From positions 124,001-188,000 of the forward strand of contig NZ_CANMLV010000002.1 of assembly GCF_947498825.1 (NCBI RefSeq): 64,000 nucleotides of DNA, read 5' to 3'. The translations under genes and the position numbers were made by a program. Source of the DNA: an uncultured Cedecea sp. Its GTDB lineage: Bacteria; Pseudomonadota; Gammaproteobacteria; Enterobacterales; Enterobacteriaceae. A model generated the notes under the pieces. That model was not told the origin of the DNA and did no database searches. It was given only the letters and a program-made list of their open reading frames with translations. Below are positions 36,994 to 46,594 of the stretch, in pieces (the first letter of the stretch is position 1; each line of letters opens with the position of its first letter).

Positions 36994-37332
36994 ATGACAA
37001 TGTCACTTTTACCGTTTCTGCCTGATCCGTTCTCTCGCATCCTGACCCGCCTACGGGCACGTACCCCCTTGATAACAGCGCTTACCCTAGCCGGAGCATC
37101 CCGCGCTGCTCTTGCCCAAAGCACGGGCGGGCTAGCCAAAGCCCAGACCACACTGACCATCATCAAAGACAACCTTCTAATCATCCTGCCAATTGCGGCC
37201 ATCATCATCGGCCTGATCATCGTCGTGCTGTATATGGCCGAGATCATGCGCAAGGATGACATGGTGCGCTGGCTTATCGGACTGGTGGTGGCCGGATCCA
37301 TCGCGGAAATTGTCGCGCTGCTCTGGAAGTAA
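36994..37332 (+). CDS. virB2: VirB2-like pilin
   Basis: The 112-residue prepilin has a long positively charged signal region ending ASRAALAQ (about residues 30-37). Two hydrophobic helices (NLLIILPIAAIIIGLIIVVLYM and WLIGLVVAGSIAEIVALLW) are separated by a short charged loop, MRKDDMVR. This is the VirB2/TrbC pilin architecture. It is followed after 5 nt by virB3. Confidence 0.85.
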   Translation: MTMSLLPFLPDPFSRILTRLRARTPLITALTLAGASRAALAQSTGGLAKAQTTLTIIKDNLLIILPIAAIIIGLIIVVLYMAEIMRKDDMVRWLIGLVVAGSIAEIVALLWK

Positions 37333-37337
37333 CGACT

Positions 37338-37706
37338 ATGAACATAACTTCCGACACGGCGGCAGAAAAGCCAGCCAGCACCACCTACCCCGTATTCAAG
37401 GGCCTCGGGCGTAGACCCACCTTTTTTGGCGTACCCACCACATTGCTATTTGGTGCCTTCATGCTGGTAGCGGTAATCACCATGCTTGCAGGTCTGGCAT
37501 GGTGGGGGCTGTTGCTTGTCATCCTGCCTACGATTGCCATCGTCACCCGCCACGACGACAAGGCGTTTGATGTCCTCTGGCTGGAAGCCAAGACACGGGC
37601 CAGAAACCGAAACAAACGATTCTGGAACGGCTCAAGCTATTCGCCGCTGACCTATCACCGACGCCGCCCCTGGCGCACCCTTATTAATCGGAGAACTCAG
37701 CCATGA
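37338..37706 (+). CDS. virB3: VirB3-like inner-membrane protein
   Basis: The 122-residue protein has VFKGLGRRPTFFGVPTTLLFGAFMLVAVITM, the VirB3 N-terminal pattern, with two adjacent TM segments (about 34-80) and a basic C-terminal tail with DDKAFDVLWLEAKTR. VirB3 works with VirB4 in pilus biogenesis. It overlaps virB4 by 4 nt. Confidence 0.88.
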   Translation: MNITSDTAAEKPASTTYPVFKGLGRRPTFFGVPTTLLFGAFMLVAVITMLAGLAWWGLLLVILPTIAIVTRHDDKAFDVLWLEAKTRARNRNKRFWNGSSYSPLTYHRRRPWRTLINRRTQP

Positions 37707-40123
37707 CTGCTGCCCTGGCCCTCGATGAACGTCTGGTATCCCGCTACCTGCCGTACTCACACCACGTCACCGAACAAATTATTGCCTGCGACAACCAGGA
37801 ATACATGGCTGTTATCAAGGTGGCTGGCCGTGTACCGGATGCCCACAGCCTGGACGAACAAAAGGAATGGATTGAGGCACTGCATAACGTCATACGAGGC
37901 ATGCAGCTGGGCACCATCGGCCTGTACTCACATATTGTGCGCCGCCGCGTCAAGGAATATCCACAAAGTGATTTTCCGCAAGCCTTTGCAGCCCAGTTCG
38001 ACAATGCCTACCGACGCACCTTTGATGCTCGTGGCCTGATGGTCAACGATTTGTATCTGACCGTGTTGGTACATCCGGTGGCCGACCCGGTCATGGGCAC
38101 CTTTGCCAGCCTGGAAAAAGCCGATGCAACACGTCTGGCGCTGTGGCAAGCGGAATCCATAGACCGATTGCAAAACACGCTACGCGCATTGAAAGCCGGT
38201 CTGCATCGCTACGATCCAGAAGTCCTGGAGATCGTGCATCGTAACGGGCACGCTTTCAGTGAACCGGCTTCGTTCCTGGGATACCTCATATCAGGATCAT
38301 GGCAAAGCGTACCTGTCACGCGTTCACGATTACGTGATGCACTACCCGACACTCGGCCTATTTTTTCCCGATTCGGAGAGATCGGGGAGCTACGCAGCAT
38401 TCAATCATCACGGATTTTTGGCATGTTGGAGTTGCGCGATTACCCGGAAAACACCAAGCCTGGCCACATGGACAAGCTGCTGGCCTTGCCTTACGAATAT
38501 GTGCTGACGCAATCGTGGGGCAGTTTTACCGGCGCGGCGGCAAAGGGGATGGTCAAGCGCCATCGCAAACTGCTGGCCGATTCTGGTGACGACTCTGTCA
38601 GCCAGGTCACTCAGCTTGATCAGATCATGGACGAGCTGACATCAGGACGCTTAGGACTGGGTGATCACCATGCCACGCTACTAATTTATGGCGACACACC
38701 CGCAGCGGTACGCCAGGCCATAGCCAATACAGCCAGCCTGATGGCCGAGGAAGCCATTGTCGCCAAACCGCTAGAACGCGCCCTGGAAGCGGGGTACTGG
38801 GCACAACTGCCGGGCAACTGGCATTGGCGACCACGCCCGGTACCGATCACCTCATACAACTTTCTATGCCTGTCTAGTCTGCACAATCAGTTGACTGGTA
38901 AACCGGCAGGTAATCCATGGGGCCCAGCAGTAACCATGCTCAAAACGCATACCGGCTCACCCTTTTTCTTCAGCTTTCATGCTTCGACGGAGGATTTGGA
39001 CGACACCGGCAAGCGCCGCCCAGGGAACACAATGATCATAGGTATGACGGGCACCGGAAAAACCGTGCTTCAAGGGGTGCTGCTTACCCAGGCGCAAAAA
39101 TTCGGTGCCACCTGCGTGATCTGGGATAAAGATCAAGGCATGCAGGTCTTGATCATGGCGCTGGGTGGCCGGTACTTCAACTTGCGCCAGGGAACACCCA
39201 CGGGCTGGAATCCGTTTCAAATGGAGCCCACCAAAGGCAATGTCGCTTTTATGCGCCGTCTGGTTGTACACCTGGCATCGCTACGCGGCGAAGCCGTCAC
39301 CACACGTCAGCGTGATGAAATCGCCAAAGCCATCGAACAAATGACAACGCTGATTGATCGAAAAAGCCGAGGCCTGTCCACCCTTAATACCTTGCTGCCC
39401 AATCCATTCTCTGAAGATGGGGGCAGCACCGTACACGCCCGTTTGGCTGCCTGGTGTCAGGACGGCGAATACGGCTGGGTGTTCGATAACCCAGAGGATC
39501 GGCTGGATCTGGATAGCGATGACCAACAGCTCCCCATCTTTGGGTTTGATTTGACCGAGCTGCTGGATGATGACGACGTACGCGGCGCTGCCACTATGTA
39601 TCTACGTCATCGAGTCAACGCACTGCATAACGGACAACGCATCATCAACCTGTTCGATGAATGCCAGCACCCACTAAAAGACCAGCACTTTCAGGAGGAC
39701 ATGCAAGACGCCAGCCGCACGATACGCAAGAAAAACGGTGTCCTGGCGTTCGCCACGCAGGAGCCTGGGGCAATATTGGAAAACCCTGTGGGGCCGTCGC
39801 TTATTCAGCAGGCGGCAACCCTGATCTTTCTACCCAACCCAAGGGCCAAGGCCAAGGACTACATCACTGGATTCGGGCTATCCCCCAGCGAGTTTGAACT
39901 ACTCAAATCCCTGGGTGAGGCCAGCCGCAAGTTCCTGATCAAGCAAGGCAGCAATGTCACCGTTGCCCAACTCGACTTAAACGGATGCGAGGATGAATTG
40001 CTGGTTTTCTCGGGCAGCCCAGATATGGCCGCTCTGGCCGAATCAGCCGTACAGCAGGCAGGACCAAACCCGGCTGACTGGTTGCCTGTGTATCTGAACT
40101 CTGTCAAAGGTGTACGGCAGTAA
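37703..40123 (+). CDS. virB4: VirB4-family T4SS ATPase
   Basis: The 806-residue ATPase powers pilus assembly and substrate transfer at the inner membrane. The N-terminal CagE/TrbE-VirB domain spans about residues 160-370. Walker A GMTGTGKTVLQ lies near residue 447, and Walker B is in IINLFDECQHPL near 650. TQEPGAILENPVGPSLIQQAAT is the conserved late motif. The length is typical and the reading frame intact. Confidence 0.93.
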   Translation: MTAALALDERLVSRYLPYSHHVTEQIIACDNQEYMAVIKVAGRVPDAHSLDEQKEWIEALHNVIRGMQLGTIGLYSHIVRRRVKEYPQSDFPQAFAAQFDNAYRRTFDARGLMVNDLYLTVLVHPVADPVMGTFASLEKADATRLALWQAESIDRLQNTLRALKAGLHRYDPEVLEIVHRNGHAFSEPASFLGYLISGSWQSVPVTRSRLRDALPDTRPIFSRFGEIGELRSIQSSRIFGMLELRDYPENTKPGHMDKLLALPYEYVLTQSWGSFTGAAAKGMVKRHRKLLADSGDDSVSQVTQLDQIMDELTSGRLGLGDHHATLLIYGDTPAAVRQAIANTASLMAEEAIVAKPLERALEAGYWAQLPGNWHWRPRPVPITSYNFLCLSSLHNQLTGKPAGNPWGPAVTMLKTHTGSPFFFSFHASTEDLDDTGKRRPGNTMIIGMTGTGKTVLQGVLLTQAQKFGATCVIWDKDQGMQVLIMALGGRYFNLRQGTPTGWNPFQMEPTKGNVAFMRRLVVHLASLRGEAVTTRQRDEIAKAIEQMTTLIDRKSRGLSTLNTLLPNPFSEDGGSTVHARLAAWCQDGEYGWVFDNPEDRLDLDSDDQQLPIFGFDLTELLDDDDVRGAATMYLRHRVNALHNGQRIINLFDECQHPLKDQHFQEDMQDASRTIRKKNGVLAFATQEPGAILENPVGPSLIQQAATLIFLPNPRAKAKDYITGFGLSPSEFELLKSLGEASRKFLIKQGSNVTVAQLDLNGCEDELLVFSGSPDMAALAESAVQQAGPNPADWLPVYLNSVKGVRQ

Positions 40124-40192
40124 CTTGGCTCGCCCCTAACCCGCAAGCACACCATACTTAAAGCTTTTTATGCCCAACAGGAGGATGCAACC

Positions 40193-40564
40193 ATGAATCG
40201 ACGACAGTTTCTGATGGCCGCAAGTGCCGTAACACTCACCACACTGGCCGGATGCCTGGACGATTCAGGTGCAAAGTTTGCGGGGTACTGGAAAGAAGAA
40301 TTAACGGGCGACAAGAAATTCCCAGCGCTTATGCAGATACAGCCCAATGATTCGACCTATCTGATTACCGTACGCCTGCGTGACCGGGTTTTTGCCAAAT
40401 ACAAAACCTTCACAAAGCCTGGCAACGTCCAGGACAACATCATGATGGTCGATGGCAAATCCATGATTTCCTACACCAAGGCCACCGACACCGTTCAGGT
40501 TGGCAACGAACGCTACACCCGTATCACCGAGTCTGAATACAAGCAAGCCGTTAGCACAGACTAA
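40193..40564 (+). CDS. Small lipoprotein between virB4 and virB5
   Basis: The 123-residue protein starts MNRRQFLMAASAVTLTTLAGC, a lipoprotein signal with lipobox LAGC; RRQF is also Tat-like. The mature part is beta-rich (GYWKEELTGDKKFPALMQIQPNDSTYLITV). It has no homologue that I recall. Small lipoproteins inside VirB operons are sometimes entry-exclusion factors, so that is a hypothesis. GGAGGATG precedes the ATG. Confidence 0.75.
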   Translation: MNRRQFLMAASAVTLTTLAGCLDDSGAKFAGYWKEELTGDKKFPALMQIQPNDSTYLITVRLRDRVFAKYKTFTKPGNVQDNIMMVDGKSMISYTKATDTVQVGNERYTRITESEYKQAVSTD

Positions 40565-40590
40565 CCCCCCTTTCCCCTCTGGAGCCCATT

Positions 40591-41271
40591 ATGAAGCGCA
40601 GCAAAACCCTTGCTGCCAGCCTAGTGCTGGCCGCAACATTTACGTCGTCCGCCTATGCCAACGGCATTCCGACGCTGGACATTAACTCCATCGCCCAACT
40701 GAAAGCTCTCCAGGAGCAAGTCCAGACGGCGATGCAGCAGCTCAATCAAGCCAAGGCACAGCTCGCCGCCCTGACGCAATCCAGCGGCTTTGGCTACGTC
40801 CTGAATAACCCCGGCGTACGAGAACAACTGCGCGGCGCTTTGCCCGCCGATGCAAATGCCTTGCTTGATCGGATGGAGAACGACAACTCGGGTATGTCTG
40901 GTGCCGTCGATAGCATCATCCAGGACGTGAACGCGCCCGTAAATTTTTCTGAAGATCGGACCAAACTTGCGGAACGCAAAATCAATATCGATGCCACGGC
41001 CAAGGCACTTTCCCAACGCGCCTACGATTCGATGACAAAGCGGCTGGAAGTTCTGGACGGCTTGCAAGCCAAAATCAACGAAACCACGAACCCCAAGGAA
41101 ATCGCAGAACTACAGGCGCGTATCGCCATTGAGCAAGCCAACGTACAAACCGACCAGACCCGGATTGAACTGGCCAAACAGCAGCTAGACGCCGAACGCG
41201 CCTTACTCAACGCCCGCGCCGAACGCGTCTATGGCGGCTGGTTTGGCAACAGCGGACAGCAGCCCAACTAA
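40591..41271 (+). CDS. virB5: VirB5-like pilus-tip protein
   Basis: The 226-residue protein has a signal peptide (MKRSKTLAASLVLAATFTSSAYA). Long amphipathic helices follow (IAQLKALQEQVQTAMQQLNQAKAQLAALTQSSGFGYVLNNPGVREQL), the VirB5/TrbJ pattern, with a helical C-terminus rich in Gln and Glu (about 150-215). VirB5 sits at the pilus tip and contacts recipients. It is in the correct place before virB6. Confidence 0.87.
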   Translation: MKRSKTLAASLVLAATFTSSAYANGIPTLDINSIAQLKALQEQVQTAMQQLNQAKAQLAALTQSSGFGYVLNNPGVREQLRGALPADANALLDRMENDNSGMSGAVDSIIQDVNAPVNFSEDRTKLAERKINIDATAKALSQRAYDSMTKRLEVLDGLQAKINETTNPKEIAELQARIAIEQANVQTDQTRIELAKQQLDAERALLNARAERVYGGWFGNSGQQPN

Positions 41272-41283
41272 CAGGAGAATCTT

Positions 41284-42252
41284 ATGGCCGGTGGATTCAA
41301 TACCGCCACAGTCACGGCCCCACCCGACTCGGGCAGCATTGCACAGTGGATTACCAACCAGACCGACGCCGTATTGCAATCAGCCGTGGCGCAGCCGATT
41401 GAGCAATTAACGACGGCCCTGCTGCCTATCATTACCATGGGCTTGACCTTACAGTTCCTGGCCTACGCGTTTGCCATCATGCACGGTCAGGGCGGCATGA
41501 CGGTGACCGAGTTTTTCAAGAAAGCCGTCATGGTTGCCATCATCGCTATGGTGGCAACCGCTGGGGGTCTGTATCAGACGGACATCTCCAAAACCATGCT
41601 GTCGCTACCCGATGATTTAACCGCCGTCGTAACGGGCAACACCACGGTTGCCGCCGAGGTGGACAAGCTGCAGCAGAAAACAACCGCCGCCACGGATCGA
41701 ATGGGATCAGCAGGCGGAGAGTCCAACAGCTGGTACAGCGTGCTACCCAGTACCAAGGAGGTCTTTGTAGGGATTTTAACGTTTGCCGTCACCATCAATT
41801 CAGCCGTTATCGGTGCGGCAATCGCCGTCATTATGGTGGTCATCAAGGTGGGTATGGCACTTGTCGTCGCCACAGGCCCTTTGTTCATCGCGGGTCTGTT
41901 ATTTGAACCAACCAAAAAGCTTTTCGATAGCTGGGTAGCGCAAGCCTTGAACTTCATTTTTCTGGCGCTTCTCGCGGGCCTGATCTTCGCCATCCTGCTG
42001 CAAATGAACTTGCAGTTCATTGAGGCCATGGCGAAATTCATCGACGAAGGCGAGACCAATCTGCTCGCGCTTCTTGCGGGACAACTTCTAGTCGGCATTG
42101 CCAGCATCGCCATCATGCTGATGCTGCCTGGCCTGGCAGCCGGTCTATCGGGCGGCTTCGGCGCTCAGATGGGGATCGGTGCAGCCGGTCGCGGCGCATT
42201 TACTGCTATGCGCATTTCCAGAATGCTTCCTCGCATGCCCAAGGGCAAATAG
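41284..42252 (+). CDS. virB6: VirB6-like polytopic channel protein
   Basis: The 322-residue inner-membrane protein has about six TM segments: the first pair at 40-110, a periplasmic loop with NSWYSVLPSTKEV, and a hydrophobic block at 165-290 with ALVVATGPLFIAGLLFEPTKKLFDSWVAQALNF, the conserved VirB6/TrbL signature. It forms part of the inner-membrane channel. The Gly-rich C-terminal end is typical. Confidence 0.9.
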   Translation: MAGGFNTATVTAPPDSGSIAQWITNQTDAVLQSAVAQPIEQLTTALLPIITMGLTLQFLAYAFAIMHGQGGMTVTEFFKKAVMVAIIAMVATAGGLYQTDISKTMLSLPDDLTAVVTGNTTVAAEVDKLQQKTTAATDRMGSAGGESNSWYSVLPSTKEVFVGILTFAVTINSAVIGAAIAVIMVVIKVGMALVVATGPLFIAGLLFEPTKKLFDSWVAQALNFIFLALLAGLIFAILLQMNLQFIEAMAKFIDEGETNLLALLAGQLLVGIASIAIMLMLPGLAAGLSGGFGAQMGIGAAGRGAFTAMRISRMLPRMPKGK

Positions 42253-42322
42253 CCCGCTTTCCCCCTCTTTACCCTCAACGCCTGCCGATGCCTTTGCACT
42301 GCGGGCCAGGAGTCTTTTACCT

Positions 42323-42460
42323 ATGAAAACCCTGATTACCGCCCTGGTGCTGGCTGGAATGCTTTCAGCTTGCGCGTTTCACGCACCGCAAGCCCCTCAA
42401 CCTGCCGACTCGCCACGCCTACCCGTGAACGCGACTGCACCATATGCCCAAGGAGGCTGA
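42323..42460 (+). CDS. virB7: VirB7-like lipoprotein
   Basis: The 45-residue protein MKTLITALVLAGMLSACAFH carries a lipobox (LSAC, Cys17) and then a Pro-rich mature part of 29 residues. Size, lipidation and position between virB6 and virB8 identify VirB7, which stabilises VirB9 in the outer-membrane core. Confidence 0.82.
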   Translation: MKTLITALVLAGMLSACAFHAPQAPQPADSPRLPVNATAPYAQGG

Positions 42461-42463
42461 ATT

Positions 42464-43150
42464 GTGAACGATCAAATCAAGTCAGAAGACTTGGCCGCAC
42501 ACCTGGAAAGGTCACGCGGCCTGGAACGCGACTACCTGGGCGAACTGGTCACCAGCCGCCGACGTGCCTGGCGTATCGCGACAGCAGCGGGCGTGCTGGC
42601 TTTTGCTGCCGTAGGTGCTGTGGCGGGTTTGACCCCGCTAAAAGCACCGCCAGAAATGTATGTCGTACGCGTCGATAACGCCACCGGTTCAATCGAACAC
42701 GTCAGCACACTGGGTGAACCCATGGACGATTACGGCAATCGCATTGCCAAGTATTTTCTAAACACCTACGTCCTGAACTGCGAGGGTTATAGCTGGCAAA
42801 CGATACAAGAGCAGTTTGATACCTGCGCCCTGCTTTCATCCCCGCCCATGCAGACCCGCTACGGAAAGCGTTACGAAGGGCCGGATGCACCCACTACCCG
42901 CCTGCGCGACCTTGGCGCGATAGACGTGCAGGTGCACTCGATCACCCTGGGTGCAAACCAATCGGCCACCGTACGGTTTACGACGCTGGAACACGAAGTA
43001 GCCAGCGGCCAAACCCAAAGCACACGCCATTTAATCGCCACGATGGCTTACGAGTACGTCAATGTTCCATTGACCGAAAATGTGGCCAGGCGCAATCCCC
43101 TGGGGTTTCAGGTCGTGCGTTATGACCTGGCCTCTGACCTATCGCGCTAA
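42464..43150 (+). CDS. virB8: VirB8-like bitopic assembly protein
   Basis: A GTG start 3 nt after virB7 gives 228 residues. One N-terminal TM (about 38-60, WRIATAAGVLAFAAVGAVAGL) leads a periplasmic NTF2-like domain with VVRVDNATGSIEHV and HLIATMAYEYVNVPLTENVARRNPLGFQVVRYDL, the VirB8 C-terminal signature with the NPLGF motif. VirB8 organises the inner-membrane complex. Confidence 0.92.
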   Translation: MNDQIKSEDLAAHLERSRGLERDYLGELVTSRRRAWRIATAAGVLAFAAVGAVAGLTPLKAPPEMYVVRVDNATGSIEHVSTLGEPMDDYGNRIAKYFLNTYVLNCEGYSWQTIQEQFDTCALLSSPPMQTRYGKRYEGPDAPTTRLRDLGAIDVQVHSITLGANQSATVRFTTLEHEVASGQTQSTRHLIATMAYEYVNVPLTENVARRNPLGFQVVRYDLASDLSR

Positions 43151-43161
43151 AAGGAGTACGC

Positions 43162-44010
43162 ATGTTGCACAAGCTCATTACCTGCCACGCCGTCGTGCTG
43201 GCACTGGCCTGCGCCCTGCCAGGCCCCGTATCAGCGCTGGACTTACCCAAGCATTCCCGCGCTGATTCCAGAATTCGCTATGCCAACTACAACCCGGCTG
43301 ATGTGATCCAGCTTGATGCCGTCATCGGTGTGGCCACCCATATCGTTCTGGAAGAAAACGAGGAATACGTCTACCACGTCTTTGGTGACTCCGAGGCCTA
43401 TGCGTTCACACACAAGGCCAATCACCTGTTCTTCAAGCCCGTTGCTGACGACGCCGACACCAACCTGATTGTCGTCACCAATCGGCGCAACTACACCTTT
43501 CGAATCAGCTACAGCCCAAACCCCAAGGCCCGTGCCTTGTACAAGCTGGTGCTTCGCTACCCGGATACTGAAGTACAGCGCACCCGTAAGGCGGCTGAAA
43601 AAAGAGCCATCCAAACCGCATTTCAAAAAGTCGGACAGCCCATCAACTGGCAGTCATACAGCAAAAGCGGCGACATCAGCCTGGCGCCCGTACACGCCTG
43701 GGACGATGGCCAACAAACATGGATGCAGTTTTCCCGCACGGCAGATATTCCCGCCGTATACCGCGTCACTGCGGACGGCCAAGAGGTTATTACGAACTAC
43801 CACATGGCCGACGAACGCACGATGGTACTGCATCGCACCGCCTCAAAATGGCATATACGCCTGGGCAATCAGGTTGCCGCGATTCACAACACCAGCTCTG
43901 GCCAGACTTCCGCGATGGAGCATACCGGCACGGCCTCCCCAAATGTCAGACGTGTCATCCAGGGTTCTGACGCTAATAAATCCAGCCTAACGATTTCTAA
44001 AGAGCGATAA
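43162..44010 (+). CDS. virB9: VirB9-like core-complex protein
   Basis: The 282-residue protein has a signal peptide ending at VSA-LD. The VirB9/TrbG N-terminal beta region (DSRIRYANYNPADVIQLDAVIGVATHIVLEENEEY) and the NTNLIVVTNRRNYTFRIS segment follow, and the C-terminal domain includes RVTADGQEVITNYHM. It forms the outer-membrane ring with VirB7 and VirB10. Confidence 0.92.
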   Translation: MLHKLITCHAVVLALACALPGPVSALDLPKHSRADSRIRYANYNPADVIQLDAVIGVATHIVLEENEEYVYHVFGDSEAYAFTHKANHLFFKPVADDADTNLIVVTNRRNYTFRISYSPNPKARALYKLVLRYPDTEVQRTRKAAEKRAIQTAFQKVGQPINWQSYSKSGDISLAPVHAWDDGQQTWMQFSRTADIPAVYRVTADGQEVITNYHMADERTMVLHRTASKWHIRLGNQVAAIHNTSSGQTSAMEHTGTASPNVRRVIQGSDANKSSLTISKER

Positions 44011-44013
44011 ACC

Positions 44014-45132
44014 ATGACGGAACACATCAATGAACCAGGTATTACGGTTCTGGACAGCGAACGCGGCCCCGCCCAACTGGACGATACAAAACGCACCGTA
44101 CCACGCGGGGCACGGGCGTTCTTATGGCTCACGGGTCTTGCGGCAGTCGCTGTCACGGCTGGTGTATTCATCAGCACATTGGACAGACAGGCGGCACAAG
44201 AGTCGCAGGGTCTGGAGGCCACTCGTAGCGGGATCACAAACCGGCTATCGGCACCCCAGGTACAACGCACACCGCCCCCAAGCAACGCTGCCCCGGCCGT
44301 GCCTACACCAAAGCAGACGCCAGCCACCGTTCCCGTCATTATCAATAGCGGCCTCGCGCTACCGGACGACACCACGGCCAGGCGCTTGCGCAGCCCGCTA
44401 AGAGCCGAAAACGAGCCGTCTGCTGAAAGCCCTGCAAACACAAGCGCAGCGGCGAGCGGCCCAATGCGTGATTCCGGCCCCTTGGCCGACAAGCTGCACC
44501 CACTGGAACTGGCACCCTCCGTCGCTGGACAACTGGGAGATCGCAATTTCCTTATTACCCAGGGCACCATGATCGACTGCACCTTACAAACGCGATTGAT
44601 CAGCACCCACGCGGGATTACTGACCTGCCTGGCCACGCACGACATCATGAGTGCAAACGGCAAGGTCAAACTCATTGATCGGGGAACGAAGTTCACCGGC
44701 TACCAGTCAGGCGGCATCGTCCAAGGTCAGGCCCGAGCATTTATTACCTGGAACCGCCTTGAAACGCCTACAGGTGTCATTCTGAACCTGGCCTCTCCGG
44801 GCACGGGGCCACTAGGCGAAGCGGGCGTCGATGGCTACGTTGATAACCACTTTTGGGATCGGTTCGGCAACGCGATCTTGCTAAGCCTTATCGGCGACCT
44901 GGGCAACTGGGCAAGCAGTCAAGGCCAGCAAGGGGATAACAACATCCGGTTCGATTCCACACGCGAAGGTGGGCAGGAAGTCATTGCCAAGATACTGGAG
45001 CATTCCCTGGATATCCCCCCAACTCTCTACAAAAACCAGGGCGAACGCATCGGCATCATGGTCGCCCGCGATCTGGATTTCAGCCACGTCTATGACCTTA
45101 AACCCACCTCAAACTACCATTCCCTTCGATAG
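44014..45132 (+). CDS. virB10: VirB10-like envelope-spanning protein
   Basis: The 372-residue protein has a cytoplasmic N-terminus, one TM (about 32-52, AFLWLTGLAAVAVTAGVFIST), a Pro-rich periplasmic linker (about 85-165) and a C-terminal TrbI/VirB10 beta-barrel. Barrel features are LITQGTMIDCTLQTRLIST, GLLTCLATHDIMSANGKVKLIDRGT and DLDFSHVYDLKPT at the end. It links both membranes and senses ATPase state. Its 3' end overlaps the virB11 start by 41 nt. Confidence 0.92.
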   Translation: MTEHINEPGITVLDSERGPAQLDDTKRTVPRGARAFLWLTGLAAVAVTAGVFISTLDRQAAQESQGLEATRSGITNRLSAPQVQRTPPPSNAAPAVPTPKQTPATVPVIINSGLALPDDTTARRLRSPLRAENEPSAESPANTSAAASGPMRDSGPLADKLHPLELAPSVAGQLGDRNFLITQGTMIDCTLQTRLISTHAGLLTCLATHDIMSANGKVKLIDRGTKFTGYQSGGIVQGQARAFITWNRLETPTGVILNLASPGTGPLGEAGVDGYVDNHFWDRFGNAILLSLIGDLGNWASSQGQQGDNNIRFDSTREGGQEVIAKILEHSLDIPPTLYKNQGERIGIMVARDLDFSHVYDLKPTSNYHSLR

Positions 45133-46138
45133 GGCCATTTCAGCACGCACGTTCTTGCGGCCCATTGCCCCCTTCCTGGACGACCCTGCCATCACCGAAC
45201 TGGCCATCGTACGCCCTGGCGAGCTTTTCACCCGACAGGCCGGGGCCTGGCATCACCAACAATGCCCCGCCTTAACCTACGATCACCTAGCAGCCTTGGC
45301 CAATGCCCTGACTGTCTACAACAAGCTGGGTACAACACCCATCCTGTCAGTTGTTCTGCCCGACGGTGAACGCGGGCAGATCATCCAGCCACCAGCCTGC
45401 CTGGACGGCACCATCGCCATGAACATCCGTAAACATACCCAGGTGGTTAAAACCCTGGACGACCTGGACACAGACGGCGCTTTTGATCATGTTCACGATA
45501 GCGCCAACGAGATTTGTGCCGATGGCCTGATGCCAACAGATCACCGGTTATTGGTCCTTAAAAATGCCGGACGCATGGTCGAGTTTTTGCATGAGGCCGT
45601 GCAAGCACGGCGCAACATCGTTATTGCCGGTGCCACTGGATCAGGAAAAACCACCTTTGCCCGGTCGCTGATCGAACGTGTACCGCTAAACGAGCGCTTG
45701 ATCACCATCGAAGACGTTCACGAGCTGGTGCTGCCTAATCACCCCAACCGAGTCCACATGATGTACGGCGGCACCCGTGGCCGCGTCACCGCCATGGACT
45801 GCATTGCCGCCTGCATGCGTCTGACGCCTGATCGAATATTTTTGGCTGAACTGCGCGGTGCGGAAGCCTGGGAATACCTGGCGGCATTAAACACCGGTCA
45901 CCCTGGCTCAATTACAACGACACACGCCAATAGCGCCGCCGACACCTACGACCGGCTGGTTACGCTGATTAAGCAATCACCTACGGGCGGGCAACTTGAT
46001 CTGAATACCATTCGAGATTTTTTGACTCATACGGTGGACATCGTGCTGTATTACGAGCACTACCGCCTCACCCAGGTCTGGTACGAACCGCGTCGGCGCA
46101 CGTTGGCGACCGCTAACCAAGGAAACCTTTATGGCTGA
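45092..46138 (+). CDS. virB11: VirB11-family hexameric ATPase
   Basis: ATG 45092 (MTLNPPQTTIPFDR) gives 348 residues, normal for VirB11; earlier in-frame codons lie inside virB10 and are rejected. Walker A is GATGSGKTTFARSLIE near residue 180, the Asp box region is LITIEDVHELVL, and Walker B-like IFLAELRGAEAWEYL plus the His box TGHPGSITTTHANSA complete the family set. It drives pilus biogenesis and DNA transfer with VirB4. Confidence 0.93.
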   Translation: MTLNPPQTTIPFDRAISARTFLRPIAPFLDDPAITELAIVRPGELFTRQAGAWHHQQCPALTYDHLAALANALTVYNKLGTTPILSVVLPDGERGQIIQPPACLDGTIAMNIRKHTQVVKTLDDLDTDGAFDHVHDSANEICADGLMPTDHRLLVLKNAGRMVEFLHEAVQARRNIVIAGATGSGKTTFARSLIERVPLNERLITIEDVHELVLPNHPNRVHMMYGGTRGRVTAMDCIAACMRLTPDRIFLAELRGAEAWEYLAALNTGHPGSITTTHANSAADTYDRLVTLIKQSPTGGQLDLNTIRDFLTHTVDIVLYYEHYRLTQVWYEPRRRTLATANQGNLYG

Positions 46139-46403
46139 ACCACACGAAGGCGTAGGGTTTCGCGCGATTGCCTACAGCGTCATGCAAAAAGCCTATAACG
46201 ATGGCATGGCTCAACGCAAAACCTCCGATCAAATTGCCGCCGACATTGATGCCGCCTACCCATGGCAGATTCCACGCCAAGGGCACCGATATAAATGTTG
46301 GAAGGCCGTACGTCGCGAATTCTTCAAACGCCACAGTCTGCCAGGGCTACGTCCTGCAAAGCCCATTCAGCGACTTGCCCAAAAGCTGCTAAGAAGCCGC
46401 TGA
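46131..46403 (+). CDS. Hypothetical basic protein after virB11
   Basis: The 90-residue basic protein (MAEPHEGVGFRAIAYSVMQK..., ending RLAQKLLRSR) overlaps the virB11 stop by 8 nt, so it is translationally coupled. It has no signal or TM, and contains KTSDQIAADIDAAYPWQIP and YKCWKAVRREFFKRH. A nucleic-acid-binding role is possible from the charge. I do not recognise a family. Confidence 0.6.
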   Translation: MAEPHEGVGFRAIAYSVMQKAYNDGMAQRKTSDQIAADIDAAYPWQIPRQGHRYKCWKAVRREFFKRHSLPGLRPAKPIQRLAQKLLRSR

Positions 46404-46594
46404 CGCGCCGCAGCAAAGCTGCACTCTGGCTAATCAGGCCATTGCTGCCCAGCCTATCCCATTGATCAGACACACGCCGCACCGCTGACGCTCGTCGCTA
46501 GCTGTGCCGCACGTCCTTTCACGCGTAACAAGGGGTAGGCGGCGCAAGTATTTGCGCGGGCTTATCCCTGCGCACCTGCACGGAATCATCGCGC

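Noticed and set aside
41574..42116. 180-aa minus-strand ORF
   Set aside because: It is antisense to virB6; low-complexity Met/Ala/Ser-rich translation is typical of a shadow frame.
43884..44696. 270-aa minus-strand ORF
   Set aside because: It is antisense to virB9/virB10 in GC-rich DNA, where long shadow frames are common, and has no family features.
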